16,754 nucleotides of DNA from an uncultured Odoribacter sp. (GCA_900548135.1 URJC01000019.1:1-16754); one strand, 5' to 3'; shown: positions 8,826 to 16,754, counted from the stretch's first letter. Made by a program: numbers and translations. The notes: generated by a model from the sequence alone, not told the origin.

Positions 8826-9818
8826 TTATTCCTTATCTAATTTATATTTAGTAACATCCATACCGAATTCGAGGTTGTTATTTTCCAGCAAAGCTTCCAG
8901 CTCAGTCAGTGACTTCTTACCGAAGTTACGGAATTTCAGCAGGTCATTTTTGTTGAAGCGGCACAACTCTCCAAGTGTTTCAACTTCGGCAGCTTTCAAG
9001 CAGTTCAGTGCACGTACCGACAGGTCCATATCGACTAATTTAGTCTTTAGTAGCTGACGCATGTGAAGCACTTCTTCGTCGAATTCCTCATTTCCATATT
9101 TGTCTTCAGATTCCAGAGAAATCTTCTCGTCAGAGAACAACATAAAATGGTGTATCAGAATTTTAGCAGCCTCTTTTAAAGCATCGGTAGGAGCAATAGA
9201 ACCATCGGTTTCAATTTCCAACAACAATTTCTCATAGTCGGTTTTACCTTCCACACGATAGTTCTCAATTTCATATTTTACATTCCGGATCGGAGTATAA
9301 ATGGCATCAATAGGGATAAATCCCGCTTCAGCGTCTGCCGGCATATTTTCAGTGCTGGGTACATATCCGCGACCTTTCTGAATCGTGATTTCCATCTGGA
9401 AATTCACAGAAATATCCATATGGCAGATCTCAAGTTCAGTATTCAGCACCTCAAATCCCGTAAGGAATTTATTAATATCCCCCGCCTTAAAAGCTTCCTG
9501 ACCGTTGATCAGAACCGTCAACTTCTCATCCTCTACATCTTCCACTTTTCTTTTAAACCGAACCTGTTTCAGATTCAGGATAATCTCGGTCACATCCTCA
9601 ATTACTCCCGGGATGGTAGCAAACTCATGTTCTACACCATGTATTTTGATGCCCGTAATCGCGAAGCCTTCCAAGGAAGACAATAGGATTCGGCGCAATG
9701 GATTACCAATAGTGATTCCGTAACCTGGCTCCAACGGACGAAATTCGAATTTTCCGAATTTGTCTGTAGACTCGAGCATGATTACTTTGTCCGGTTTCTG
9801 GAAAGCTAATATTGCCAT
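8826..9818 (-). CDS. rpoA: DNA-directed RNA polymerase subunit alpha
   Basis: The alpha subunit dimerises to scaffold beta and beta' in RNA polymerase, and its C-terminal domain touches upstream DNA and activators. At 330 residues it has the normal length. The N-terminal domain shows [20 protein letters not shown] and the [17 protein letters not shown] segment. After a linker near residues 235-250, the C-terminal domain has the helix-hairpin-helix pattern ([20 protein letters not shown], then [13 protein letters not shown]). It lies between rpsD (18 bp upstream) and rplQ (4 bp downstream), the usual alpha-operon order. Confidence 0.99.
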   Translation of the reverse strand: MAILAFQKPDKVIMLESTDKFGKFEFRPLEPGYGITIGNPLRRILLSSLEGFAITGIKIHGVEHEFATIPGVIEDVTEIILNLKQVRFKRKVEDVEDEKLTVLINGQEAFKAGDINKFLTGFEVLNTELEICHMDISVNFQMEITIQKGRGYVPSTENMPADAEAGFIPIDAIYTPIRNVKYEIENYRVEGKTDYEKLLLEIETDGSIAPTDALKEAAKILIHHFMLFSDEKISLESEDKYGNEEFDEEVLHMRQLLKTKLVDMDLSVRALNCLKAAEVETLGELCRFNKNDLLKFRNFGKKSLTELEALLENNNLEFGMDVTKYKLDKE

Positions 9819-9836
9819 AAATATCTTTAATTTTTT

Positions 9837-10445
9837 TTACTTAGAATACAATTCTACGATTAATTGCTCTTTGATGTTTTCCGGAATATCCGTTCTTTCC
9901 GGAACATTCAATAGCTTGCCACTCATGGAAGCACCATCCCATTCCAACCAGGAATATTTGGTTACCCGATTACTGCGCAGGCTATCTTCAATCACTTCAA
10001 GGGCTTTTGATTTCTCACGTACTGCAACAATATCGCCGGCTTTTACTGCTGCTGAAGGGATATTACAAACACCACCATTCAAAGTAATATGACGGTGAGA
10101 AACCAACTGACGTGCAGCAGCACGAGTCGGAGCAATTCCCAAGCGATAAACTACGTTATCTAAACGGCATTCCAACATTTGCAACAAAACTTCACCGGTT
10201 ACTCCACCAGCACGTTCTGCCTTTTCAAACAAAATACGGAATTGTTTTTCGAGCAAACCATAGGTATATTTTGCTTTTTGTTTTTCTTTCAACTGAACAC
10301 CATATTCAGAGATCTTTCTTCTACGACGAGCCAACCCGTGCTGTCCTGACGGATAATTTCTCCGTTCCAGTGCTTTATCCGGTCCGTAAATGGGCTCACC
10401 GAACTTTCTTGCTATTTTAGACTTAGGTCCTGTATATCTAGCCAT
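9837..10445 (-). CDS. rpsD: 30S ribosomal protein S4
   Basis: S4 is a primary 16S rRNA binder that nucleates 30S assembly; in E. coli it also represses the alpha operon. The 202 residues begin [18 protein letters not shown] and carry the conserved [10 protein letters not shown] region. The S4 RNA-binding domain is at about 92-160 ([20 protein letters not shown], then [12 protein letters not shown]). The N-terminal zinc-binding cysteines of some S4 proteins are absent, so this is the zinc-free type. A 109-bp AT-rich gap separates it from rpsK, longer than most gaps in the cluster. Confidence 0.98.
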   Translation of the reverse strand: MARYTGPKSKIARKFGEPIYGPDKALERRNYPSGQHGLARRRRKISEYGVQLKEKQKAKYTYGLLEKQFRILFEKAERAGGVTGEVLLQMLECRLDNVVYRLGIAPTRAAARQLVSHRHITLNGGVCNIPSAAVKAGDIVAVREKSKALEVIEDSLRSNRVTKYSWLEWDGASMSGKLLNVPERTDIPENIKEQLIVELYSK

Positions 10446-10456
10446 TTCAATTTCAT

Positions 10457-10477
10457 TTTTAGATTTTAGATTTTAGA
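10457..10477. repeat. Three tandem TTTTAGA heptamers in the rpsK-rpsD gap
   Basis: Three perfect back-to-back copies of TTTTAGA occur here. The same gap has an ATTTAAAATTTAAAATT tract near 10519-10535. Related heptamers occur in other gaps of this cluster. Confidence 0.7.
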
Positions 10478-10554
10478 TTGCAATTTCTCACAAGCAAGTG
10501 AAAATCATATAAATTCACAATTTAAAATTTAAAATTCAATTACACGTTATTCGT

Positions 10555-10947
10555 TTACACTCTACGTCTCTTAGGAGGCCGGCAACCGTTGTGCGGAAGC
10601 GGAGTAACATCGATAATCTCAGCTACTTCAATACCACTGGCGTGGATTGCACGAATAGCAGACTCACGACCGTTTCCCGGACCTGAAACATATACTTTAG
10701 CTTTTCTCATTCCGAGGTCGAATGCTACTTTTGAGCAATCGGCAGCTGCCATCTGAGCAGCATAAGGAGTGTTCTTTTTAGATCCTCTGAAACCCATCTT
10801 TCCGGCGGAAGACCATGAAATCACCTGACCAGTTGAGTTGGTCAAAGAAATAATGATGTTGTTAAATGAGGAATGAACGTGTGCTTGTCCCACGGCTTCT
10901 ACTTTAACCAGCCGCTTCTTGTTACTTGATGTAGACTTCTTTGCCAT
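10555..10947 (-). CDS. rpsK: 30S ribosomal protein S11
   Basis: S11 lies on the 30S platform and helps shape the mRNA exit region. The 130-residue sequence shows the family core [20 protein letters not shown], the [19 protein letters not shown] stretch, and the C-terminal [18 protein letters not shown] signature. It lies 12 bp downstream of rpsM, consistent with cotranscription. Confidence 0.98.
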   Translation of the reverse strand: MAKKSTSSNKKRLVKVEAVGQAHVHSSFNNIIISLTNSTGQVISWSSAGKMGFRGSKKNTPYAAQMAAADCSKVAFDLGMRKAKVYVSGPGNGRESAIRAIHASGIEVAEIIDVTPLPHNGCRPPKRRRV

Positions 10948-10959
10948 AATTCAACTCAA

Positions 10960-11337
10960 TTATTTAGTTGCTTTTTTCTTGTTAGCAACAGTTTTCTTCT
11001 TACCCTTACGTGTACGGGCGTTGTTCTTCGTACTCTGTCCTCTTACGGGCAGTCCTAAACGGTGACGGATTCCCCGGTAGCAACCGATATCCATCAGTCG
11101 TTTGATGTTCATCTGAACGCTTGATCTCAACTCACCTTCGACTTTGTACTCTGCTCCAATAATTTTTCGTACAGCCCCGAGTTGGTCGTCGTTCCAGTCT
11201 TTCACCTTCAGGTCATAATCGATGCCGGCTTCACTCAGGATAGCACGTGCACTACTTCTACCTATACCATAGATATAGGTCAAGGCTATTTCTCCTCTTT
11301 TGTTTGAGGGTAAATCTACACCTACGATTCTTGCCAT
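10960..11337 (-). CDS. rpsM: 30S ribosomal protein S13
   Basis: S13 sits in the 30S head and contacts P-site tRNA and the 50S subunit (bridge B1). The 125 residues start [20 protein letters not shown], include the helix-two-turn-helix region ([19 protein letters not shown]) and the [17 protein letters not shown] signature, and end in a Lys-rich tail that reaches the tRNA site. The ATG start gives the normal family N-terminus. Confidence 0.98.
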   Translation of the reverse strand: MARIVGVDLPSNKRGEIALTYIYGIGRSSARAILSEAGIDYDLKVKDWNDDQLGAVRKIIGAEYKVEGELRSSVQMNIKRLMDIGCYRGIRHRLGLPVRGQSTKNNARTRKGKKKTVANKKKATK

Positions 11338-11367
11338 AAATCTTTTTTAATTTAACTAGATTAATGA

Positions 11368-11484
11368 TTAACCCTGACGCATTTTAAACTTAGGGTTCTT
11401 TTTGTTAATGACGTACAAAACGCCTTTTCTTCTTACAATCTTGCAATCGTCATTACGTTTCTTAATTGACGCTTTTACTTTCAT
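11368..11484 (-). CDS. rpmJ: 50S ribosomal protein L36, zinc-free type
   Basis: This 38-residue protein is [10 protein letters not shown] followed by [19 protein letters not shown] and ending NPKFKMRQG. It matches L36 in length and at both ends. Typical L36 has a zinc ribbon (three Cys and one His); here only Cys14 remains, so it is the C-minus form, which does not need zinc. It lies in the standard place between infA and rpsM. Confidence 0.96.
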   Translation of the reverse strand: MKVKASIKKRNDDCKIVRRKGVLYVINKKNPKFKMRQG

Positions 11485-11498
11485 GGTCCTCTTTTTTA

Positions 11499-11586
11499 TT
11501 TTAGATTTTCAGATCTCAAATTTCAGATCGACAATTCTAATCCACGCAGACTAAAATCTACAACCTAAAACTCAAAATTTACAATT
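11499..11586. repeat. AT-rich repeats in the infA-rpmJ gap
   Basis: The 108-bp gap holds TTTTAGA (11499-11505), near copies TTTTCAGA and TTTCAGA, and the opposite-strand forms CTAAAATCTA and CCTAAAACTC near 11550-11572. No gene or convincing promoter is seen in it. Confidence 0.5.
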
Positions 11587-11592
11587 AAATCC

Positions 11593-11814
11593 TTAATTTT
11601 TATATCTAAAAGTAATCCGTCCCTTGGTCAAATCGTAAGGAGACATATCCACACGAACTTTATCCCCGGGGAGGATTTTAATATAATGCATACGCATCTT
11701 TCCGGAAATATGGGCTGTGATTACATGCCCGTTTTCCAATTCCACCCGAAACATAGCATTTGACAATGCTTCTGTTATTACTCCATCTTGCTCTATTGAC
11801 GGCTGTTTTGCCAT
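11593..11814 (-). CDS. infA: Translation initiation factor IF-1
   Basis: IF-1 binds the 30S A site during initiation. The 73 residues form a single S1-like OB fold: [20 protein letters not shown] at the start, then [20 protein letters not shown], then the conserved [18 protein letters not shown] segment. Length matches E. coli (72 residues). It lies 61 bp downstream of map, and its position in the ribosomal cluster is typical of bacteria. Confidence 0.98.
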   Translation of the reverse strand: MAKQPSIEQDGVITEALSNAMFRVELENGHVITAHISGKMRMHYIKILPGDKVRVDMSPYDLTKGRITFRYKN

Positions 11815-11875
11815 ACCTTATTATTATTTTAGACTTTAAATGATAAATTCTCCTTGAAAATTTTGAATTTAAAAT

Positions 11876-12655
11876 TTATGATCTGTTCAGTTCTTTCTCA
11901 ACATATTCAAACGTCGACAGAATATCTGCTCCGTTTTTACCAATTGCTACGGTATGCTCAAAATGAGCAGCCGGTTGCTTATCCCTGGTTCGGATTGTCC
12001 AACCATCATTTTCCTGATAAATATGCCGTTTCCCCAGATTGATCATAGGTTCAATAGCAATCACCATCCCCTCCTTCAGTTTCACTCCCTGTCCCTGTCG
12101 CCCATAGTTAGGCACCTGCGGATCCTCATGAAGATCATGTCCAACACCATGTCCAACCATTTCACGGACTACTGAAAATCCCTCTGCTTCACACCAGGAT
12201 TGTACTGCATGTCCAATATCTCCGATCCTCATTCCGGACACTGCTTTTTCAATTCCTTTATAAAGACTTTCCTTGGTTACCCTCAAAAGTTTACGTACCT
12301 CTTCACGAACTTCCCCAACTTCAAAAGTATAAGCACTATCACCATAAAACCCATTTTTCAGGGTACCACAGTCGATAGAAACAATATCCCCTTCTTTCAA
12401 AATACATTTTGCGGATGGTATTCCATGCACCACAACATCATTCACTGAAACACACAAAGTATTCGGAAATCCGCCATATCCAAGAAAACCAGGTTCTGCC
12501 CCATGCGACCGGATAAATTCCTCAGCAATACGATCCAGTTCTAATGTAGAAATCCCCGGACGAATGTGCTTTGCCATCTCGCCCAGAGTCATCCCAACTA
12601 AACGGTTACTTTCCCTTAACAATTCAATTTCTTCTCCGGTCTTAACAAAAATCAT
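11876..12655 (-). CDS. map: Methionine aminopeptidase, type I
   Basis: The enzyme removes the initiator Met from nascent proteins. The 259-residue pita-bread fold has all five metal ligands: Asp95 (VSIDCGTL), Asp106 (GDSAYTF), His169 (MVGHGVG), Glu202 (AIEPM) and Glu233 (HFEHTV). His77 in VVHGIP is the expected substrate-binding histidine. It lacks the N-terminal zinc-finger extension, so it is the short class Ia form. The ATG at 12655 gives the normal MIFVKTGEEIE N-terminus. A promoter-like pair lies directly upstream, within about 40 bp. Confidence 0.98.
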   Translation of the reverse strand: MIFVKTGEEIELLRESNRLVGMTLGEMAKHIRPGISTLELDRIAEEFIRSHGAEPGFLGYGGFPNTLCVSVNDVVVHGIPSAKCILKEGDIVSIDCGTLKNGFYGDSAYTFEVGEVREEVRKLLRVTKESLYKGIEKAVSGMRIGDIGHAVQSWCEAEGFSVVREMVGHGVGHDLHEDPQVPNYGRQGQGVKLKEGMVIAIEPMINLGKRHIYQENDGWTIRTRDKQPAAHFEHTVAIGKNGADILSTFEYVEKELNRS

Positions 12656-12659
12656 GCCC

Positions 12660-12690
12660 CAAAATTACATTTTTTTTTCCTAACTCACAA
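12660..12690 (-). promoter_or_regulatory. Promoter directly upstream of map
   Basis: On the - strand, TTG (12690-12688) and TAATTTTG (12667-12660) are separated by 20 bp, a clean match to the Bacteroidota -33/-7 arrangement. The -7 box ends only 4 bp before the map ATG, so transcription would begin at or next to the start codon. Its position suggests that map through rplQ can be transcribed independently of the upstream spc genes. Confidence 0.5.
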
Positions 12691-12723
12691 TAGCTCTTCC
12701 CCACCAGATTTCAGATTTCAAAA

Positions 12724-12776
12724 TTTAGATTATAAATTATTACAATCATCAGATCATACATAATTTATAATCTAAA
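12724..12776. repeat. 17-bp AT-rich inverted repeat after secY
   Basis: TTTAGATTATAAATTAT (12724-12740) and ATAATTTATAATCTAAA (12760-12776) are exact reverse complements with a 19-bp spacer. On the - strand the stem begins 17 bp after the secY stop codon. It could be a processing or stability hairpin or a weak terminator; no long U-tract follows. Confidence 0.6.
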
Positions 12777-12793
12777 ATTTAAATTCTATCTTT

Positions 12794-14137
12794 TTAATAG
12801 GCAGCTGGTCCTCCGGGTGTTTTCCCCTTGATTCGTCCTGTCTTCATCAATCCGTCATAATGACGCATCAACAAATGAGATTCAATCTGTTGTAAGGTAT
12901 CCAATACAACCCCGACCAAAATCAATAAGGAAGTTCCACCATAGAACTGAGCAAACTGATGATTTACACCAGAAAGCTGTGCAAATGCCGGCAATATAGC
13001 AACAATTCCCAGGAAAATAGAACCGGGCAATGTAATTCTTGACATAATCGTGTCTAAAAATTCCATAGTTTTCCGTCCAGGTTTCACCCCGGGAATAAAG
13101 CCACCATTTTTCTTCATATCCTCAGCCATTTGCATTGGATTCACTGTAATTGCCGTATAAAAATAAGTAAAGGCAACTATCAAGATGAAAAAAGTCGCAT
13201 TATACCAAAAACCTGTAAAGTTTGAGAAGGCAGCCACAAAACCTGACATAGACTCTGAAGCAGCATAGCTTACAAATGAAATCGGTAATAACATAAGAGC
13301 CTGAGCAAAAATGATAGGCATTACACCCGCAGCATTAATCTTCAATGGAATATATTGACGAACACCACCGTATTGTTTGTTACCTACAATACGCTTTGCA
13401 TACTGTACGGGTACTTTACGAGTCCCCTGTACCAGCAATATACTACCACAAAATACAAAGAATAATAAAACAATTTCAATCAGGAATGCAACCAATCCCC
13501 CTCCCTGCTGGCTCACACGGGAAGTCAGTTCAGCAAAGAAACCAAAGGGCAAACGGGCAATGATACCAATCATAATGATAATAGACACCCCATTACCTAT
13601 TCCTTTATCTGTAATCTTTTCTCCCAGCCACAGTACAAACATTGAGCCAGCAGCCAAAACTGCCACAGAAAAAGTTGTAAACATCCAGCCCTTCATCAGA
13701 AAGTATTCGGGTTGAATTTGCATATGCAAGTTGGTAAGATACGCAGAACCTTGTAAAATCAGGATGATCACGGTAAGATAACGGGTAATCTGATTAATTT
13801 TCCGACGTCCGCTTTCACCTTCACGCTGCATCCGTTGAAAATAAGGAACCGCAATTCCCAATAACTGAACTACGATAGAAGCAGAGATATAGGGCATAAT
13901 CCCCAATGCAAATATTGATGCATTCGAAAATGCACCTCCCGAAAACATATCTAACAATCCCAACACTCCATTGTTAGAAGTCTGGTCTTTTAACGCAGCT
14001 AATCCGGAAGGATCAATACCTGGCAGTACGATCTCAGTACCTAGTCTGTAAACGAGTATTAATCCCAGGGTCGTCAGAATCCGGGTTTTCAATTCCTCAA
14101 TTTTCCAAATGTTCTTTAATGTATCAAATAACTTCAT
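12794..14137 (-). CDS. secY: Sec translocon channel subunit SecY
   Basis: SecY forms the protein-conducting channel of the inner membrane with SecE and SecG, driven by SecA. The 447 residues contain about ten transmembrane helices. Visible family features are the N-terminal KNIWKIEELKTRILTTLGLI, the plug and TM2 region (GGAFSNASIFALGIMPYISA), and the cytoplasmic loops with VQGTRKVPVQYAKR and NPMQMAEDMKKNGGFIPGVK. The C-terminal HYDGLMKTGRIKGK tail is also present. It lies 102 bp downstream of rplO. The pore helices show nothing missing. Confidence 0.99.
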   Translation of the reverse strand: MKLFDTLKNIWKIEELKTRILTTLGLILVYRLGTEIVLPGIDPSGLAALKDQTSNNGVLGLLDMFSGGAFSNASIFALGIMPYISASIVVQLLGIAVPYFQRMQREGESGRRKINQITRYLTVIILILQGSAYLTNLHMQIQPEYFLMKGWMFTTFSVAVLAAGSMFVLWLGEKITDKGIGNGVSIIIMIGIIARLPFGFFAELTSRVSQQGGGLVAFLIEIVLLFFVFCGSILLVQGTRKVPVQYAKRIVGNKQYGGVRQYIPLKINAAGVMPIIFAQALMLLPISFVSYAASESMSGFVAAFSNFTGFWYNATFFILIVAFTYFYTAITVNPMQMAEDMKKNGGFIPGVKPGRKTMEFLDTIMSRITLPGSIFLGIVAILPAFAQLSGVNHQFAQFYGGTSLLILVGVVLDTLQQIESHLLMRHYDGLMKTGRIKGKTPGGPAAY

Positions 14138-14154
14138 AAGTTCTTTTATTTATA

Positions 14155-14249
14155 AGTTTATAAAGTTGATAAAGTTTGTAAGTTAAAAGTAAAAACCTTC
14201 GTACCCCATACCCTATAAACTTTATAAACTCGTTTTGTTTTACAAAACG
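14155..14249. repeat. Inverted repeats in the rplO-secY gap
   Basis: AGTTTATAAAGTT (14155-14167) and AACTTTATAAACT (14218-14230) are exact 13-bp inverted repeats. Next to them, CGTTTTGT (14231-14238) and ACAAAACG (14242-14249) form an 8-bp hairpin with a 3-nt loop that contains two bases of the rplO stop codon. The gap also has near-tandem AACTTTAT-type units on the - strand. Confidence 0.55.
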
Positions 14250-14686
14250 ACTACAGAGCCACCGGCAGCTTCAATAGCTTCAACAGCTTTTTTAGAGAAT
14301 GCATTTGCCTTCACTTCAAGTTTAGCACTAATAGCACCATCACCCAATACTTTCAACAAATCATTCTTATTCAGCAGTCCTGCATTTATCAAAACTTCAC
14401 GGTCAATCATAGTCAGATTATCCCTTTCAGCCAAGGCCTGCAACATACTAACATTGATAGCTTTATATGCAACACGGTTGATATTCTTAAAGCCGAATTT
14501 CGGTACACGTCTCTGCAGAGGCATCTGCCCACCTTCAAAACCGATTTTCATATGATAACCAGATCTTGATTTAGCTCCTTTGTGTCCTCTTGTAGAAGTA
14601 CCTCCTTTTCCGGAACCCTGTCCACGACCAATTCTTTTTTCGTGATGAGTTGATCCGCAGGCCGGTTTTAAGCTACTTAAATCCAT
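14240..14686 (-). CDS. rplO: 50S ribosomal protein L15
   Basis: L15 binds 23S rRNA late in 50S assembly. The 148 residues begin MDLSSLKPACGSTHHEKRIG, followed by the Gly/Lys-rich GRGQGSGKGGTSTRGHKG extension that threads into rRNA. The globular part ends in the conserved SKKAVEAIEAAGGSV region. The gene lies 28 bp downstream of rpmD. Its stop codon sits inside a short perfect hairpin. Confidence 0.98.
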   Translation of the reverse strand: MDLSSLKPACGSTHHEKRIGRGQGSGKGGTSTRGHKGAKSRSGYHMKIGFEGGQMPLQRRVPKFGFKNINRVAYKAINVSMLQALAERDNLTMIDREVLINAGLLNKNDLLKVLGDGAISAKLEVKANAFSKKAVEAIEAAGGSVVVL

Positions 14687-14714
14687 TGTATTTAGTCCTT
14701 AAATGTTTAACAAA

Positions 14715-14897
14715 TTACTTTACTTCTTCCACGCGAATCAGGTGTTGGATTTTTGCTACCATACCCATAATCTGCGGAGTAGCTTCTTTCACAACACTGC
14801 TATTGGTTTTCTTCAATCCCAAAGCCTGAATAGTGCCTACCTGAGTTTTATCGCTACCGATTTTACTTTTTACAAGTGTAATTTTAATCTTTGCCAT
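14715..14897 (-). CDS. rpmD: 50S ribosomal protein L30
   Basis: L30 is a small 23S rRNA-binding protein of the large subunit. From the ATG at 14897 it has 60 residues, the usual length, starting [20 protein letters not shown] with the [11 protein letters not shown] motif in the middle. An in-frame TTG at 14906 would add three residues but is not supported by the family N-terminus. It is 12 bp from rpsE and fits the standard spc order. Confidence 0.97.
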   Translation of the reverse strand: MAKIKITLVKSKIGSDKTQVGTIQALGLKKTNSSVVKEATPQIMGMVAKIQHLIRVEEVK

Positions 14898-14909
14898 GAT
14901 CCTCAAATA

Positions 14910-15416
14910 TTATCCGTTAAACACTTTATCCAGACCAATCCCTCTTTGAGAAGCAACAGTACGGGCATCACGCATTTCTTTTAATGCAGCGATAGTTGCT
15001 TTCACAAGATTATGAGGATTGGATGAACCTTTACTTTTCGCCAACACATCGTGTATACCTGCACTTTCCAGTACAGCACGCATAGCACCTCCAGCAACCA
15101 AACCGGTACCGGAAGAAGCGGGTTGCATAAATACCTGGGCACCACCAAAACGAGCCACTTGTTCGTGAGGAATAGTTCCTTTTAAAACGGGTACTTTAAT
15201 CAAGTTTTTCTTAGCAGCCTCAATTCCTTTAGAAATAGCTGTAGTTACTTCATTTGCTTTCCCTAATCCCCAGCCCACAATTCCGTTTTCGTCACCTACC
15301 ACAACGATAGCTGCAAAACTGAATGTACGGCCTCCTTTAGTAACTTTGGTCACACGATTGATAGCCACCAATCTGTCCTTCAATTCCAAGTCAGTATTAT
15401 TTACTTTTTGTTCCAT
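14910..15416 (-). CDS. rpsE: 30S ribosomal protein S5
   Basis: S5 acts in translational accuracy and mRNA unwinding at the 30S entry. The 168 residues have the N-terminal double-stranded-RNA-binding-like domain ([20 protein letters not shown], then [17 protein letters not shown]) and the C-terminal domain with [20 protein letters not shown] and [12 protein letters not shown]. Length and motifs are complete. It lies 12 bp after rplR. Confidence 0.98.
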   Translation of the reverse strand: MEQKVNNTDLELKDRLVAINRVTKVTKGGRTFSFAAIVVVGDENGIVGWGLGKANEVTTAISKGIEAAKKNLIKVPVLKGTIPHEQVARFGGAQVFMQPASSGTGLVAGGAMRAVLESAGIHDVLAKSKGSSNPHNLVKATIAALKEMRDARTVASQRGIGLDKVFNG

Positions 15417-15428
15417 TCTGCTAACTTA

Positions 15429-15785
15429 TTAAAAATTAAGACCTCCGTTACGGGCAGCGTCAGCTAATGCTTTTACCCGGCCATGATATAAATAACCATT
15501 ACGGTCAAAAACCACAGTTTCAATACCTGCTGTTTTAGCTTTCTCAGCAATAGCAGCACCTACCAGGGCTGCCTGTTCGGTCTTGTTCCCTTTTTTCTCC
15601 GCAATTTCTTTGCACAATGAAGAAACAGATACCAAAGTTTTACCTGCTTTATCATCAATCAACTGAACAGAAATCTGCATATTAGAGCGGAAAACGCTCA
15701 TGCGTGGACGTTCAGCTGTTCCGGAGACAATCTTACGGATTCTCCGTTTTATTCTTAATCTTCTTTCTTCTTTCGTTAAAGCCAT
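15429..15785 (-). CDS. rplR: 50S ribosomal protein L18
   Basis: L18 binds 5S rRNA and helps place it in the 50S central protuberance. The 118 residues have the Arg/Lys-rich N-terminal tail ([20 protein letters not shown]), the [19 protein letters not shown] strand region, and the C-terminal [20 protein letters not shown] signature. It lies 22 bp downstream of rplF. Confidence 0.98.
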   Translation of the reverse strand: MALTKEERRLRIKRRIRKIVSGTAERPRMSVFRSNMQISVQLIDDKAGKTLVSVSSLCKEIAEKKGNKTEQAALVGAAIAEKAKTAGIETVVFDRNGYLYHGRVKALADAARNGGLNF

Positions 15786-15807
15786 AACTTTTTACCTCCT
15801 TTAGTGA

Positions 15808-16362
15808 TTAAACTTTAGCTGACTTACCTGCTTTCCGGCGAACCACTTCACCTACGAAGCGAATACCTTTACCCTTGTAAGGCTCAGGTTTACGGAAAGA
15901 GCGAATTTTAGCAGCTACCTGACCGATAAGTTGTTTATCACAACTTTCGAGCGTAATAATCGGGTTAGCACGTTTTTCAGTTACAGCTGAAACTTTTACC
16001 TCTGCCGGTAATTGCAAGAAGATAGAGTGAGAATATCCCAGTCCTAGTTCAAGAACCTGGCCTTCAGCGTTAGCACGAAAACCAACACCTACCAGTTCCT
16101 GCTTGATTGTATAACCTTCAGAAACCCCCACTACCATATTGTGCAATAATGCACGATACAGTCCATGCTGTGCTTTGTGTTCTTTATCTTCTGTATGACG
16201 TGCTACGTGCACTAAATTGTCTTCAACGGTTACAGTCAGGTCAGGACTTACTTTCTGAACAAGTTGTCCTTTCGGCCCCTTTACTGTGACGGTGTTATCA
16301 GGACTTACTGCTACAGTAACTCCTTGTGGTATATGAATCGGTAATTTCCCTATACGTGACAT
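15808..16362 (-). CDS. rplF: 50S ribosomal protein L6
   Basis: L6 lies near the factor-binding region of the 50S subunit. The 184 residues form two homologous domains: MSRIGKLPIHIPQGVTVAVS with VKGPKGQL in the first, and GVGFRANAEGQVLELGLGYS in the second. The protein ends in the family signature EPYKGKGIRFVGEVVRRKAG. It lies 18 bp downstream of rpsH. Confidence 0.98.
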   Translation of the reverse strand: MSRIGKLPIHIPQGVTVAVSPDNTVTVKGPKGQLVQKVSPDLTVTVEDNLVHVARHTEDKEHKAQHGLYRALLHNMVVGVSEGYTIKQELVGVGFRANAEGQVLELGLGYSHSIFLQLPAEVKVSAVTEKRANPIITLESCDKQLIGQVAAKIRSFRKPEPYKGKGIRFVGEVVRRKAGKSAKV

Positions 16363-16380
16363 GTCTTCTTCACTTTAAAA

Positions 16381-16754
16381 TTAATACACATAACACAATA
16401 CTTCACCGCCTACGTTCCGCTGGCGAGCTTCTTTGTCTGTCATCAATCCCATAGAAGTAGACAAAATGGCAATACCCAGTCCGTTCAATACGCGTGGCAT
16501 TTCTTCCACATTAGTATAACGGCGTAAACCTGGCTTTGACACACGTATCAGTGATTTGATAGCCGGTACTTTTGTCTCGGGATGATATTTCAAGGCAATT
16601 TTGATATTGCTTCTTACTCCATCCTGTTCGAACTTATAGTTCAGGATATATCCTTTTTCTTTCAGGATTTTGGTCATTTCGAGTTTCATTTTAGAACCCG
16701 GGATTTCAACCACTTTATGACCAACACTTACTGCATTCCGAATGCGGGTAAGGA
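16381..16754 (-). CDS. rpsH: 30S ribosomal protein S8, N-terminus outside the window
   Basis: S8 binds the central domain of 16S rRNA and, in E. coli, represses the spc operon. The - strand frame stays open from 16383 to the window edge. Reading it gives LTRIRNAVSVGHKVVEIPGS and continues to the stop, ending LSTSMGLMTDKEARQRNVGG EVLCYVY, which is the S8 C-terminal signature. About 123 residues are visible of an expected 130 or so; roughly the first eight lie beyond the edge. A GTG at 16713 could be misread as the start, but conserved S8 sequence continues upstream of it. Confidence 0.97.
   Translation of the reverse strand, partial: LTRIRNAVSVGHKVVEIPGSKMKLEMTKILKEKGYILNYKFEQDGVRSNIKIALKYHPETKVPAIKSLIRVSKPGLRRYTNVEEMPRVLNGLGIAILSTSMGLMTDKEARQRNVGGEVLCYVY

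Noticed and set aside
14898..14906. TTG at 14906 as the rpmD start
   Set aside because: The ATG at 14897 gives the standard 60-residue L30 beginning MAKIKITL.
14703..14984. Open frame on the + strand opposite rpmD and rpsE
   Set aside because: It lies antisense to two certain ribosomal genes, has no recognisable domain, and has low-complexity composition.
16381..16713. GTG at 16713 as the rpsH start
   Set aside because: Conserved S8 sequence (LTRIRNAVSVGHK) continues upstream in the same frame to the window edge, so the gene is simply cut off.

Overview
The window looks like a chromosomal segment of a Bacteroidota member, most likely order Bacteroidales. The ribosomal and enolase proteins have Bacteroidales-type sequences, there are no clear Shine-Dalgarno sites, A-rich stretches precede start codons, and several upstream regions carry matches to the Bacteroidota -7 promoter box TAnnTTTG. 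A genus such as Odoribacter or a relative is possible, but I cannot prove it from sequence alone.

Layout. Positions 1-5570 (+ strand) hold envelope functions: an MscS-type mechanosensitive channel with a lipoprotein-like N-terminus, a CorA-type Mg2+/Co2+ transporter, a six-repeat SLBB outer-membrane polysaccharide export protein, and an unannotated 46-residue single-span membrane peptide. Two hairpins at 5567-5641 separate this block from the convergent enolase gene (- strand, to 6959). Between enolase and the ribosomal genes is a 6-bladed beta-propeller lipoprotein gene (7155-8240, - strand).

From 8309 to the right edge everything lies on the - strand and is the 3' part of the S10-spc-alpha ribosomal cluster. 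In transcription order (right to left) it reads rpsH (cut by the window edge), rplF, rplR, rpsE, rpmD, rplO, secY, map, infA, rpmJ, rpsM, rpsK, rpsD, rpoA, rplQ, and it ends in a strong terminator at 8260-8284. These genes jointly supply 30S and 50S proteins, the Sec translocon channel, N-terminal methionine removal, initiation factor 1 and the RNA polymerase alpha subunit.

The least ordinary parts are non-coding. (1) The 315-bp leader of the polysaccharide export gene carries a good promoter and two near-palindromic sites forming an 11-bp inverted repeat; the sites resemble the core of known Bacteroides invertible capsule promoters. (2) The enolase leader has a perfect 11-bp inverted repeat whose inner arm runs into the start codon. 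(3) A well-formed promoter sits so close to map that its transcript would be almost leaderless, just after a 17-bp AT-rich stem behind secY. (4) Several ribosomal-cluster gaps carry a recurring TTTTAGA-type AT-rich repeat. I saw no mobile element, CRISPR array, tRNA or rRNA, and no complete new multi-gene system.
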